Notes: generated from the sequence alone by a model not told the origin. Shown: positions 1 through 14,580, counted from the stretch's first letter. The stretch is DNA of 30,024 nt from Elysia marginata (GCA_019649035.1 BMAT01006157.1:164611-194634), one strand, 5' to 3'. A program made the numbers and translations.

Positions 1-1005
1 CAGCTACAATAAAACTGTAAGCAAAGTTGATGGGCTCTGAAGATAGCCTTTTCGTTCAATTTTCTCATTTCTCTCGGAATTCAACTTAGAAAGAAAAAAA
101 TCACAGTTTTGCCGCCCGGCTAAGTAAGAAGGTTCTTTCGTATGTCTATGTTAAATCCGGCTCTTTCTAGCCAGGTATGTAAATTTCACGTGCCAACATT
201 AGGTTGGGAGTCAGGCATCACGGTCTACCGCACGCGCGCCAAGCTGATGAACCATGGAAATGAAAGGGAAAAGTAACAGAAACTGACTTTGCGCATATGC
301 GGTGGCTGTTGCTCCCATTAACGAGGGTAAAACAAACTATAAAACTGAAGTAGCTAGAAGGGGGCCTGCGTGACTGTTGTGCATGCAGCATAAAGTCTGA
401 CTCTAAAGTTAAACACCTTCTAGCTACTTCGCAACTAAGCTAACATCAGACGTACGCTACTACAGTGTTGCGACTACGGTCCCTAGTGTCTACTGCAGCT
501 TTTAGTCGAGGGGAAAGACTGTCCTTAGATGTAGTCCTTTCAAGCATTTTTTGTGGATTTCTGTAGCACGCCAGTACATCGGAGTTCACTTGACAACCAA
601 CCCTGATAGTTCAAACCTGTTTCACTATCCTTTATAATTCTATTCTGAAATTTTGAACTGAATCAGATTATATTCGCGAGGACTTTGACTGTGTTTGATT
701 TTACAAATAAAAAAGCCTAACATGATGGATACTCTTGCCATGTCATAACAAACTTCATCCAAATTGGACTGTAAAATACAAAGGCAAAGTATGCTCTGAA
801 AAAAATTGTTTTTGATAAAGTCGAGCATTGGAGATAGTGATGAGTCAAATCCATTCTTATGCTCTATCGCTAAATATGTTATACCTTGTTATTGAAAAAA
901 AAATCAGTTGTGTTTTTCATTGCACATACTGACTCAGGCAAGATCCAAGGAGTTATCTTTAATAAGTTTCTTATTGAAACTTTTTTCTTGACTTGTTTTA
1001 CTCAC
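1..1005 (-). other. Unresolved 3' part of the minus gene
   Basis: No further exon can be placed with confidence. The first 620 bases are more GC-rich than the introns around them and contain two phase-0 candidate terminal exons (602-540 and 243-211), an inverted repeat and a 10-bp palindrome CGCATATGCG at 292-301. No clear minus-strand polyadenylation signal is visible in 1-300. Position 8-13 reads AATAAA on the plus strand, which has no associated gene here. Confidence 0.5.
348..429. repeat. Perfect 14-bp inverted repeat with 54-base spacer
   Basis: AAGTAGCTAGAAGG at 348-361 is the exact reverse complement of CCTTCTAGCTACTT at 416-429. The arms would pair in RNA of either strand. It could be the end of a small decayed foldback element or a transcript stem. 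Confidence 0.8.
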
Positions 1006-1133
1006 ATCTCTGTAATGGCTGTCTGGGATTCCTGGCATCGTGGAGGGAACGTTGACCTTAACCGTGGTACCATGGTCAGAGTAAGCCACACCTTCTGAAC
1101 TGCGATAACTTGAAGGTGGAGTGATGACCGGAC
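1006..1133 (-). CDS. Minus gene, coding exon 11 (last one firmly placed)
   Basis: The exon is bordered by CTGTGTTAG and GTGAGT, is 128 bases long and ends in phase 0 at HYRD. It encodes GPVITPPSSYRSSEGVAYSD and a Val/Pro-rich end. The open frame continues into the intron only until a stop, and the strong GTGAGT donor argues that at least one more exon follows to the left. Confidence 0.82.
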
Positions 1134-4100
1134 CTAACACAGGAAAACAAACACGGTAAGTTAGCGCACTTTTACTTAGAAAATGTTATGCATTATTTTG
1201 AAAAAAGTTGATTATAAAATTTCCTTTTGACCCTTAACCATTCATAATTTTTTCATCCATCTTATTTTTAAATTCACGTGTAGCTCTCCTGAACTTAAAA
1301 TAACATTGCAATGGCTCAAGTTTCCAAAAAAAAAAAAATTTAGTTGGTCATGTTTTGCCTTCTCAATAACAAAAATTGCTTGTTTACTTGTAATGACGTA
1401 AATCTCTGAAGGACATAAATAATAATATCCACCAAGATAAAAAAAAATGCAGTTACGTCTTATGAGAAAGTCCATGGAACACACATACCCCCCACAAAAA
1501 ACCAAGTTAACTAAAAATCACCTTACGCAACTTGGACTTCATGCAACTATTGAACTAAACTAGCCCTTGTCTAAGAAAGACGAGGTGGCTGTTTTTTCTT
1601 TTGTTGGTTTGTCATGTTTTCTTTTGTTTAACTTTTTTTTTCTTTTTTAAGACAGAAAGGTGACAACAGATTCATGTCAAAAACCTACCAAGAGAGAAGT
1701 CCAGATCTTGCCTCTTGTAGCTGAAGGGTTTTGTTGTCTTGATGCCACTGGGAAGTTCCGGAAGACCCAGGGAAATGGATGGAATTTTTCCTCGGTAGTG
1801 TAGTACTCGCTGAGTGGCCACTGCCGGTCTTGGGTGTCCCATCGGTTCTACGAGGATTACAGATACAATATATTCATATCGTTATGAAGGAAATGATGTG
1901 AATAAAATATGGCGCAACTAAATTAATTTTTTTCTTCTGAACAGCTGAATCCAAACTATGTATTTAATGCATTGCAGTTCATTCACATATGATCTCATAT
2001 AGGCCCTGATATTCCATTTATTAACATTCAGCAAACTAAAGGTGCCAATTATCTAGATTTAACATGGCTGGGGTTAAGACTAAATTTTCAGGTATCTTGA
2101 CAAATCAGGAGATGAGGCAAATCAGAAAAAAAAAATCATCTTCTGACATTTCCCTCTGAGTGAGGTCCTACTGCAATAACATTCTTTCAAAAAGTCCTTC
2201 ATTTGCTCACAAATCTAATTTCTGACCAAAGAGCACAATAAAAAAATAATCTAAGAAAGATGAGTTGCTTTGAACTACAAACTAAAATCCATGTGATTAA
2301 AAGTAGCAACATTTACTTGGCTTAAGTTTCTCTTTGGAAAATTTTCTTCCCTTCATAGTCATCCACTTCCATAAGCCACGATTAGCCAGTACCATTTCCA
2401 TCACTCAACAAATGTTCTGTGCCTTACCTTTGATTCCCGGCAATGGACGGGCATAACGAGGGAAAGTTTCCACCGAGTCAGCCTCACTGTCTGGTCGCTC
2501 TCCTTCATCTATCACTCCCCTCTCATCCTCTACAGGCCTGTGTTTCTTCTTTTTGACTGGCGTGTTGACCGAGCTGAGCCGATCGATGATGCCATGATCG
2601 ATATCTGCGTGAGTATCCAGCTGGTTAACTGGCTTAGTGGAAGACGAGTCATAGTACAGGTAGTGTCCGTAGATGTCTTGGAGTCTTCTGCGGCTGGCTC
2701 GGGGTTCGCGTCTGGCTCGGGGTTCGTGTCTGGCTCTTTTGTCTGCAACTCGCTGTTCCCCATACTGTGTGAGGGATAGGTGAGAGGAGTGGAGGTGAAC
2801 ACACACACACACTGACAGACAGACTGGCAGGTAGAGAATAGGTCTGATTGTAGCAAACCTTGCTTATACATCTGTTTAATATATGTTCTTAAGTATTTTA
2901 CACGCTACACAATTTTGTAAAACAAATCCATGTGCCCTTGCTTTTTACTTTTTGAAAACGAAGTTTAGGATGTTTGAAAAGGTCAGTACAATTTTTAACA
3001 TAACATAACATTCAATTCATAAGCCTATTAATGTTTATTTTATATGGTTCATTAGACCTGTCTACTAAGCAATATTTATGGAAGAAAATGTTCGGATTGA
3101 GTTTTTTTTATTTGAAAAGCCTAAAGCATAATATCTTGAAGTCTTGGTGATTCCTTGAAATGAAATTTATGTCTTCAAAGGTGAGGAAAAGAATCTAACA
3201 TACTCTGTGTTGTCTTTTTCTTGTCTCTCGTATGATCATGCTGTTTACATAATAATGTTCGAACTCATTAAAATATCTCTTTCTTTGATTAAAATAAGAA
3301 TCATTTTCCACTGACCTGGTATAAGAAACGAGCGGCAAGTGCTACTCTTGCTGTCTTGTCATCCTGAGTGACGTGTTGAACGATTGTGTGCAGTCGACCA
3401 GGAGATGTGAAATCGCTAGAATAAAATATAAATGTGGGTTGCGAGCACTCAAAGTACCATGAACTTTTGATATTGAATTGACAACTCTACACCTCAAATA
3501 ACAATAATGAAGACAAAGATAAATATCATTTTCATATAGCACCTAATCCACTAGATCTCAAAGCCATTTACAGGGGTTTCAGGATGTACCATTGCCAACC
3601 TAGTTACCTTCTGAACTTACAGAGGAGCAGCACTTGAAGCTCATTATTCTAGCACACTGATAAGATCTTTCACTGCCCATAAATGGGTATTCGTTTAACA
3701 CCTATTTGCTGAAAAGAAATGTGTGTAAATAACCTTTCTCATGGACTAAATGTCAATCTACAGAAACAGGAGATCAAAATTTGGACCTCTGGACCTCCTA
3801 AATTCGAGTTCCTACACTAGATGACAAAGCAACACATTGGAATTCCTACACTAGACGACAAAGCAACACATATATGTATTTCAAATGCCTTCCTGATCAG
3901 AACAAGGGCATTTTGCAAAGCCAGGAAATTCAGATTTAAATTAGGGCATATTACAACAAACGCCACATTCTTGGGACGACATAGAAACAAATAAAACCAA
4001 AATTCACATCGTAGCCATAGATCTTCGTATTGCTAATATCAACCTAGTACAAGCTCAAAATGCTCGGCATTAAATCAGTTATGCAGTTAAAAGCATAGAA

Positions 4101-7100
4101 AAAAAAATGGTTGATAAAGATTAGTAGTTCAAAGCACAAGTGAATCATAAAATAGCGGACATGTACTTCCTCTTAAAAAAATATCAAAATGTTTTCCACT
4201 AAATTATACCAAGGGCTTCTTGGAAATCCTTGCAAATATCTATATGAAATAAGTTTATTTAGTTTCAACCTAACTGAAATAAACATTTGAGACACGAAGA
4301 AGAAAAAATTTTAAGTTGACGCCTTTTGTGTTACCTTTTCTTTGTACGTTCAAGGACTTTCATCAAAGTTTCCTTTGGCAGCGCCAGCAACTCATTGACG
4401 CTGAGCAAACCACAGAAAAAAATGAGATCAACGGATTTTAATACAAAACGGTGGGAAAACGTAACACAATCTCTCAATAGTGACTACGTTGGGTGCTTTT
4501 TATTCCTTTAGTTTTTTACAGTCTCTGGCTTGGGTACCAACATTCACTACAGAGTTGTTAAAAAAAAAGAAACTTAGGTATAATGAGAAAAGATATTACA
4601 AATATGAATATGAGATGTGTTGAACTAAACTATGTAATCATTGTTAAATGTATTACCTGTTGTAGAAAAGAATTACCATAATTGTTCAACTGTTTCCAAA
4701 AAAGATAAAATTAATCAGTAAATGTCAATTTTAGCCAAAATGTAGAAGCGAAAATCTGTGTGTGTGCATGTATGGATAGTTATATGAGTATTGCATTTCT
4801 TGACAACAGTTTACTTTTCATTTGCATATAAATCTCTTTCATTTAAATCCTACCAAGTAAGGGTCTTATAGAAATTGGAAATACATGGAGTGTTACGAAA
4901 ATTTTTCCCTTTATCAACTGAAAATTAATGTATCAGTTCTGCAAAACTGCCAACTTTAACAATAACATTGAAATGTAATACTTTGATTTGCCCTGATACA
5001 TTTTAAGCTAAATGAGTAAATTGATGTAAGTTTTTATTATGTAAATGAAGAAAAGCAATTTTTACTATGCCGTAAAAAATAGAAAATAAGTTCATCTTTC
5101 TTGAACCTGGAACCATTTTTATGAAATTTTGCAGCACTGCCTGTGACTGAGTTGAAGTCTTTATTTCGTAAAACTTTCCTTCTCTTGCAAGTTTGCCAAA
5201 AATCGCCTTAACTGGCCAGTATTTTATCAAAATTTGTACTTGAATTAAAGGACCAGTAAGCCAGCAAAGAAGCATAAAAGGAGAGAGTTCATTTGACTTC
5301 TTATTCTAGGGCCATTTCAAGAAAAATAAACCTCATTGACAAAATCAGTCGCAGAATAAAATAAACCAAAACCTCCTAACAGACTTAAACGTAGATGTTA
5401 GAACCTGGACCTCTGCACTAATTCTAAGCCTCTGCACTGACAATCTTAGTCACTAGCAATTTCTAAGCAGATTTCAGGACATCAACTGACTCTGTCCAAT
5501 GATAAGTTCACAGGTCTAAGACTGCTTTCCACTCTTCCTCATACCTGAGCTCTGAGCATGAATATGAAATAGGAACTAATGATAACCATTTTGCGCTGAT
5601 TTGACATTTTAAAAGAGTTTTGCATTGGTGCTCATAGCATAGGCATGCACACAAACAGGTAAGACTTTTATCCTGTGAGCTTAATAATCGATAGATGGAG
5701 TTGAATGTTTGAGTTCCATGACATTAGTGCAAGTCTGACAAACTACCCACAAAAATCAGGATAGAAAGAGATAATTTAGGCTTTATTTCTACTTTTTCTT
5801 AAGCAATGGTTACTAGCAATCAACTCATTATGAGTTCGATTTTCCTAGTCAAGCTCCTAAAATTGTAAGGACCAGCAATTTGTGTAAATTGGATTCTGCA
5901 TGATCAACAGATCTTATAATATTCTACATATGCTTCTATTAAAAAAAAAGAAATGCAAAAATTTCAGCACTTTTAGTGGAGGCTATGTTTAAATTTTAAT
6001 ACAAATTTTCTGCAATTTAAACTAAAAATTTGTTTGTGGTCACAAAGAAAGAGTGACAAATATTTTTTCAAGAAAATTTCTCTTTATAATAGCAGGAGAC
6101 TAATTTTACAGTCAAATCTATGAAAAGGAAAAGCAAAGGATATTGCAGAACGTTGCATTTAAACAAAATGAGGCATGAAGCTAGTGCAAGCAGTTTATAA
6201 AGTTAATCAATGTTAAAAGCAAAACTTAATGTTTATAAAACCAATGAACATGACATAAAAAGTGTCTCTAGCGAGGATGGCTTTACCAATTTACACCTTA
6301 GCTTCAGCCAAAGAGAAGTTCGCTTTCCTTGATGTTTTATTCTGCAATGGGAGGATTAGTTCACCCATGGGTGATTTCATAAATAAAACCGTTTTTGATA
6401 CTACAAGCTCTGATTGTTTTTTTCCATTTCAGTTCAAGTATTTATTATCTTATCATGTCGCAATGGACGTTGTTTTGTTGATTCAGCTGTTTCTAAGCTT
6501 TAGTTTCAACATCAACGTTGCTATGGCCTAAGAAAAAAAACAACTTTAGAATTCGACAGTAGCTGTCTTAATGCTGTTAAAAGTTTGTTAATTTGAAATT
6601 ATCAGAAGTCAGCTGTACGGACCAACAGTGTTGAAAATAATTAAAGAAACAATATTATTGTATGCAATGCGAAACCAAAATCAATTATCATATTCATGGA
6701 ATGATTTAGTCAAAGCCCTAAAAATATCCTAAAATTAAGTACCAAGAAAACGTTATGCCTAGCAACCAGTCTTGGTAAGCCAGATATAAAAATGTTCACA
6801 TTTTAAAATTTAAGGTATGCATATTTTGAACAAAGCAGATTTTTAAAAACTTTCATACAAGCGTGAAAATATCAACATTGTAAAAGATATACCAGAAATT
6901 TTCTTGAACTAAAATAAAAAAGTTGATGGAAGAAAGCTTTACACTTTAAAGACATTTTTTTAGATCCAAATTTCTAACATCAGACTCAATACAAGTGGTT
7001 GTGTCGCAAGATATATGACAAAAAAAAAAATCTCTTCTAAGAGTTTGACTTCCGTTGCGTACCCTTCTCTGTCAATCTGATCATCTGACATGACAAGCTG

Positions 7101-10100
7101 GGACGCCTCCCTGACCCGCGGAGTTTTGCCCGGTGATCTTGTGCGTGGTTGTTTTTTCTGTTAAAACATAAAAAGTGTTTTTAAAATGTAAAATCTATTA
7201 AGAATGTAAATAAAGGTTTATTTGTTTATTTGGGAGCTTTGCACTTTTAACAATTAAATTCAAATCATAAAACAAGAGATAAAAAAAGAAGAATGTGCTT
7301 AAACGGCATCGATTGGTACATTTATCTTCATCCTCTTCTATGAAAATCAGCTTGCCTTTCCTTAATAGAATACCATTGAGGCACGAATGAAATTTTATAC
7401 ACCATTAGAATTGAGAATGTAAAAAAAAATCCTACAAACCCCTTAATCTTTCAGACATTTTTACCCTGTAAATTTCACGTAAAGAGACATACATGTACAT
7501 ACCTTGAGATGATAGTTTGAAAATTTGCCCTTTCAAAAATACTTGTTGTTTCTTTATTTCTTTATTTTTCTTAAATTTATTTTGGGTTTGTGTGTCAAGA
7601 AAGTAAATGATGTAACAATCAATTAAAGCAGTAAGGAAGAAAAGTATCCCATAAAAATATGAAGATACCTTGGATTAAGAATGGGAGAAAATAACTGAAA
7701 AGATCTGAGATTTCATGTAAATATCTTTAACTAGACTCCTTTTTACTTTTACTTTCAATGGCGGTGGTGGGGGAAGGGGAAGGGAAGGTTTGAAACTTGA
7801 ACCACCAACAACCTCAGCACAAATGACAAAAACAATAAAATTCATAATCATGTTAATGCTGATGGCGACAGTAGTGGTATAACAAAGGTAATATCGATAA
7901 CAATATGATGATAATAATAATAAAAAAGAAGACTAAAAATTATAAATGTAACAGTAGTAACAATATTCAAAATGATAATGATAATAATTGGGTAAAAAAT
8001 ATTTTCACATAATGTTGATCTGATACACCGAACAGTACTCCTGCGACATATTTTTTGCTTTGTTTAGCAAGAGCTGTCAAAGAAAAATTTTTTAAAACTT
8101 CATGATACCTAGATCTTGATCTAGTACAAAAAACTAATCGAAACACTAAACAAGACTCTATTTCTTTAATGGTAACTACAGTGTGTCTTTATTTCGGATA
8201 GAGTTATTTAACTTACTGTTGAGAAGAAAGCAAAACAACAAAAACAAAAAAAAGCGTTATCATAAATATAAATAGTTCAGGAATAATTTACACACTTTTT
8301 GTTTTTACAAAACCATGATAAATTTTATGATTGTAATTGCTTATCCTAGAGAAAAAAAAAGGTTACCAAAGAGAAAACTCACATAGATAATATTTTCACA
8401 AGAAAGAATTGACATATTTCTGTTTGCAAAAGTTGACAACATCATTTTGTTTTTACGGATTTAGAGAGTTCTAAAATTTACACTTGTGATTATAAACTGA
8501 TCTACAAATAAGCAAAAAAAGAGATGGAGATTATAGTCATGCACAGCATAGAAACCCAGGCTTCTAAAATACACAAACACAGATTCTTCCACCCTCCCCC
8601 TAAAAACTGCCATGTCTACATCTAAAGTTCAAATTGATTTTTATGCAAATTTCTCAATGCACAAGAAAGTCATTTACATAGCTCTACAATTTTTTCAAAT
8701 ATTAATTTATGAGTGAAAAAATTGATGAATCAAAAATCATTTAAGCTATAAGAAGCACATCAATCTCAATACTAGTAGATTAGTAAGGTAATTCTTTAGT
8801 TTAAAAAATGCAGAAACAACAAAAAACAAACCAAAAACCAAAAGTGGATTATTGTCACAGTGGTGAAAGTGAACTGGGAGGAAAACCACGGTAAACCAAG
8901 CACGAGTCAGAATTTTGAAAGATTGAGTTATCAACATTTTCTGAAAGTTTATTCAACTCCACACCTTTATGAGGTTGAAGAAAAAAAAATAAAACTTGAA
9001 TTCTTTTTTAAATTCCAAGGTTTATGAAACAGAACATTTTTGTACTTCAAAAGCTCTAACTTACAACTAGTCTGAGCAAGTTGTGAACAATTTACCGTGG
9101 TTGACTCACACAGACGTGTACACTTGTATGCAGGGGGAAAAAGAAACAAACTATATTGAATGTGTAAAATTCCAGTTGCCAGAATACGAGCTGCAGCTCG
9201 GTGGCCAGTCAGAGGCAAAAGATACCAAAACAAAAGCTCATACTTTGAAAAAATGATGAAAACAAGTCTGATGCCCCAGGGCAGATCAACACATCTAAGT
9301 TACACAATTTCTCAACGAGCAGATTTGAAAAAAATATTTTTATTGCTTATTGGCCTAAAACTTTTCTTTTTTTTCTAATTAAAAGTTAGTAATACATGTA
9401 TATTTTACCATTTACAGCCCCCACACCCACAACAGAAAGTGAAATTTGTACCAGTTCAGGCATTAAAGTTTTCAGGAACTCTTTTTTTCTACGAACTATT
9501 TGAATTTTTTCTTTTCTATGAACTATTTGAGGCCTGATTTTCTTTTCTATGAACTATTTGAGGCCTGATGGTAACAGAGTTAAATGTAACAGGTCTTGCT
9601 CTAACTGCTAGTGGTACTTTCAAGCATCCACATCAGTGCAACTGGTATTGAGGACTCCCCCGTTGAAAGCAGTCACATTGGTACCGCTTGAGTCAAAGAG
9701 CTCTTAAGCTATTAATTGGTGCAAATAAAACCCCCTGAAAATAAGTTATTTTTGCGAAAAATGAGTTGAATTGAAACTGCTGAAAATCAGTCACAAGTTA
9801 CGCATTGAAAAAAAATCTCAGGAGAATAAAATGTTTCAACCAAATGAATATTGTGCTGAGACTTTATCAAAGTTTTTCATATACAGCGTATGTGTAGGAA
9901 TCCCACAAAATGAGCCTACAATCAGAATTTTGTGACATCACTGAGTTATATATATCATTAGAAGGCCTTAAAGATGTTGAAAAAAAAGTTATTTTGATAT
10001 TTAATTAGGTCCTGAGCGAATGCACTTGAAAGACAAGGAATTCAAGTGCTCTAAAAAAAAAAACAATGGAGAAAATTGGGCTCTAAGTTTTCATATAGAA

Positions 10101-13100
10101 GCCAAATATGCATCACTGTGTTCTAACGAGTGTAATAGCACATTTTTAATATTTTCCCCGATGGTCTCATAAATGATTATAATAACGAAGTCTATAGACT
10201 TTAAAATTATGTAAGAAAATAAAGTTTGAGTAAAAATTTGACAGAGTGGCAAAACCCCCGTTTTTTTTTCGACCAGCAGGCAGCCTGCGTTGACTCATTT
10301 TAAAGGAATACGACACATAATATCTATAAGTGAGTTTCTTTTTTATATGATTTTCTCTCAATTCCATATCAACAGGGCTCAAAACTTATCTTCTCCAGCC
10401 AGCAGTATTTCAGTTTCCAAAATCTTTGTGACATATTTTCAAAAGCTTTCAGCTCTTTGGGTCAGGTTAACAATAGAAATAGTGATGAAAGAAAAGCCAA
10501 AACAAGGGTTAATATGGAAGTGGAAATTTCATAAATCTTTCATACCTTTAACACAGGGAATTCATCAAACTGGGGGAAAATAGCACAAAATTAGAGGCTA
10601 ATCCAACAACAAACATACAAAAAAGCCATGCACATGCACAAAACAAAGTAAGGAAAACCAACATAAAAACTCTTTGTTAATACGCATGCTTCCTTAGCAA
10701 TAGCTTCTTCATTTCAAATTACTTGAATTCTATTCTTAAATTTTGTTTTGAATAAGAAATAAACAATTCTCGCTTATCTCGCTTCCTGGGTGAATGAGTC
10801 GTAAGTCACATTTTAAACCTTCAAAGGTGTTGCTGTTTTAGACAAGTCATTTTTCTAAGCTTCAGAACATAAAAAAAATTGCTTTAAGTTATCAATATTG
10901 GTGGGAAAGGTAATAAAACTTTTATTAATTTAAAACATAGCTTAAAATAAAAATAGACCTTTAAATGGCACTTTCTGTAAAAATGAATTTCCGACTTCCG
11001 ACTTATTCACCCTGGTTTTGTGACATACGTCCTTTGACCAGTCCAAATATACCAGATGTCAGGAAACATAATTTGATAAAATATCATTAAAGGCAGATTT
11101 ATTCCTCTTTTTATTTATACTTTAAATAAAACAAATATAAAATATCTTTCCACAGAATTAAAAAAAAACTGTATCCTGTTTTGATAGTTGGGAAGCTCAC
11201 AAAGTGAATTGCTTAAAATTTCAGTGCCTTGTTCGGTGAAAATTGCAACATTTCAGTTGATTGCACCGGTTGCAAAGCAAATATTGATGCAATCTTTTTG
11301 ATAGTCAGAACAAATAAATAAGACTTGAAAATTTCTTTTCTTTCCTACTTTATCGAATCATCAAAATAAGAAACAAACTTTTATTTATCATTCAAAAAAA
11401 AAAAATTCCAGCTTTTACCAGTACTTTCTATTTAACATATGAATACATTGCTAACAGTGGTACTACCCCAACCATGCGGCATCAACTCTCTAGTATTACG
11501 AACTTTGTCAATCATGCTGGTTGCTTTTTCTCTCATCAGCTACAAATACTTTACAAAATCTTCGCAGAATCACTCACTAAGATTGTCTCTTCCCTCTTCT
11601 GCTCGACATCAAATGGAACCATACACTCAGTCAAATCTTTCATAAGCACAGGGTTTGTCGGTGCTGTGGACACCCCTGTATCATCTTTGTATCTACAGAA
11701 AATAAAAAGCATGGGATATTCATGATATTTTTGGAAGTTTTTGAATAAATACAATCTAACCATAATGACATGGTCTACATTCTACTTGAAATGGACACAA
11801 ATTTTTATTTACTTAGGATTAAAGCAAGGCTGATTGGCAAAGTTTTTCGATAAAACTATGCTACATACCAGGTTTAGCCTGTCAAGTCGACCCCAGTTTC
11901 CCGGGACGGCAGCTGGGCTTTTCTGATTGCCAAGATCCCTGTATACAGTTGTACAGGAATGCTATGGCTTAATCATAGCTATATGTAGATCAGGAGGTCA
12001 GGTAATTGGAAAAGATAACCCCAGGAACTCAAGCATGACAGGTTTAAGTCTGATGCTGACAAAATTCTTCGTAAATATAGATCTTCTTTTGGTGACAATT
12101 CTGAAGAATTGCAGCGGCGAATCTCTTCAATCATAAATTTATAACTTGTTGTGGCTAAGAGTAATCAAATCTAAAGAAAATGAAACTTTTTATGTAACAG
12201 TAGAGATGCATAGTGTGCAAAAACACAACTGCTATTTTTGTTGTTGTCCAGACAAATGTACTGGACAGCAATAGACGTTACCCTCTTGGAAGTTGTTCCC
12301 GGTGTTTCCCTGGGTTTGGCATCCATACGTAGTACTGCTTGGTAACAAAAGTCTCGTCCCATTGGGCGCGTAGATCATCTCTATCGAACACCTCTTGTAC
12401 CTGGAAACCACAAAAAGTTGATCTCATAAAATTAAAGTTAAGATCGGGTCGTTTGATAGGTTCTGATGAGGAGAAGATAATAAACTTTTTTTTTTGATTG
12501 AGAAAACTCAATTTCAAAGTAGAGCCTTTTTATTTTCTCACACAACACATAAAAGGATATCTTATATAGATAAAAAAAAAACATTTTCATATATCTGTGA
12601 TAACAATGTTGATTTCAAGGGAAAGATTAATGGCTATATAGTTGTTAATCTTCATGCATTTTAAAATGTGTATTTCCAGCAGCATCTCATATTCGATTTA
12701 GTGAGTAACATATCTAAATTAATCTTACTTCACAAACATGCCTACATACCCGAAGACACATTACCAAAAACAGAAGAAAATGGAGTACCTTCATTGCAGG
12801 AATAAAGAGTATTGCTGATGATGCAAGGCCATACCGCAGTGCTCGCGGAAGAGTATAAGTCAGTAAATCAAGTATCTAATATTAAAGTCAGTAAAAGACT
12901 GAGTTGTAGGCTTTACCTCAACCAAGCGGAGACGAGGGTTACGTTTGACCGGAGGCTTTGTTGACCTGGTCTGCTTGGACAGAATACTTGCGGTGGTGTT
13001 GTGAGGAGCGTCAAGCTTCAGGCTGCAAACAAAGGAAAACAAGAAGTTTTTTTTTTCTTATTTTTATTTGTCTGATTCATTTTATTATGCAAATTAATTT

Positions 13101-14549
13101 CTTTTAAAAAATTAAGTTCTCTTGATTAAAGCATTTGTAAGACTAAGGAAAATTATTCTGACAAATCTCATAAGTAATGGCAATGCAGAAGGAAATTATG
13201 AAAAAGGCTACAGCGGGCCTGCCTTATAAATGCTTTATTTTGTGTCTCAAATGGGTATTTTCCGAAAAACTAACAATCTTCAATTAAAAACTCAAAAATG
13301 TTATCTTTCTTCATTCTTCATATATTTTTCAAAATTTATGAAATAAAGACAATTTACAAGAAGATTTACAAACAGTGTTTTCTGAGTTATGATATCTAAA
13401 TTCTCCACATAAAAACAAGAGGAAAGAAAATAATTTGGAGAAAAAATAATTACATCACAGTAAATGTGTCACAACCATTCAAATGAGTCAGTTGTCACAA
13501 TTTTGACATGACAGACAGTTTATTGTAATCAATGCATTTTTCTGAGCTTCAGAATTACAAATTGCATGATTCTGTTGAGCAAAGACGAGGAATAGAAAAG
13601 ACTTTTTAAAATTTTTTTCTTCAATTTTTAATATTTCCGCTTTCATCTTTTATGCACTAGTTGCATTTGTCATTTATCAAAATTATAAACTCAATTTTAA
13701 AAGATTTACCTAGAATGGAATGAATGTGGAGAGAATCTTGGGACTGTGAGTGGCTCGTTCACACTATGGGATGGACGGCCACCAGTGGATAGAGGATAGC
13801 GGTCCATGGGGCTCTCTCCATAATCTTCCAACAGATTGCAGATACTCTGCGTGGGGAGCTCTGTAACAAAATATGTACAGTCCAGTCCAATTAATTTTTA
13901 GCTGGGTAGTTCAGATGTTTGTTGAATTTGAATTACATTCAAATCTCTGATTTTTTTTTTCATTATGAGTACCAATAATACAATTTTTGGAAAGCTCAAA
14001 GTTAAATTTTCTCCTCACAGGGTTCCAAATATTTAAACTGGGTTGTAGGTGAAGAGCGTCTAATAAGCTCGAAGAGATACAAATTCACTGTAGGCAGCAA
14101 AAAAGTTGAAAGGATAAAAAGAAAAATCATATTCATTGAAAACATACTGAACTGAAATTGGATAAGTGAAATAATTGGCTGAACCAAAATGGGTTTTGGT
14201 GCCCCGATAACTTTTCTTTAAAAATCAACTAAATTCTCTAAACCCAAGAAAGTTATATTTGCATTGCCCTGAATTTTTGTCTGTTAGCCTTTAAATGTAA
14301 AAGATTATACTAACAACCAGAGAGTGAGAAAGAAAGACACCGCAGCAGGGAAAAACAAAAACAAAAGCTGAAGTATAAATGCCTCAGTCCCTTAGTCTCA
14401 ATTTGTTGGTTTTGTTTGCGGAATATAGAGAACATTCTGTTAACCATAGAAGCACTTAAATCAACTTGCAGTTGACAGCGTGTCAATAACTTTTTAAATA
14501 AAGTAAACAAACATATTTATTTGCTGATCAGCAATGCTGCATTANNNNN

Positions 14550-14580
<31 letters not shown>

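Larger units (their letters stand above)
1134..4334 (-). other. Introns between minus exons 11 and 7
   Basis: The gaps 1134-1688, 1848-2427, 2765-3315 and 3416-4334 are AT-rich with many short A and T runs. Apart from the AC run and the 34-bp duplication listed separately, I see no gene, RNA or intact mobile element in them. Confidence 0.7.
11693..13709 (-). other. Introns between minus exons 5 and 2
   Basis: The gaps 11693-12281, 12401-12916 and 13023-13709 are AT-rich and hold nothing recognisable besides poly-A and poly-T runs. Confidence 0.65.

Noticed and set aside
2530..2871. 113-codon minus frame and 79-codon plus frame over exon 9
   Set aside because: They are shadows of the GC-rich coding exon; only the YGEQRVADKR frame joins in phase to exons 8 and 10.
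13710..13745. Naming the minus gene TBATA/SPATIAL
   Set aside because: Resemblance is limited to about eight residues in a low-complexity region; the following conserved segment of that family is not present.
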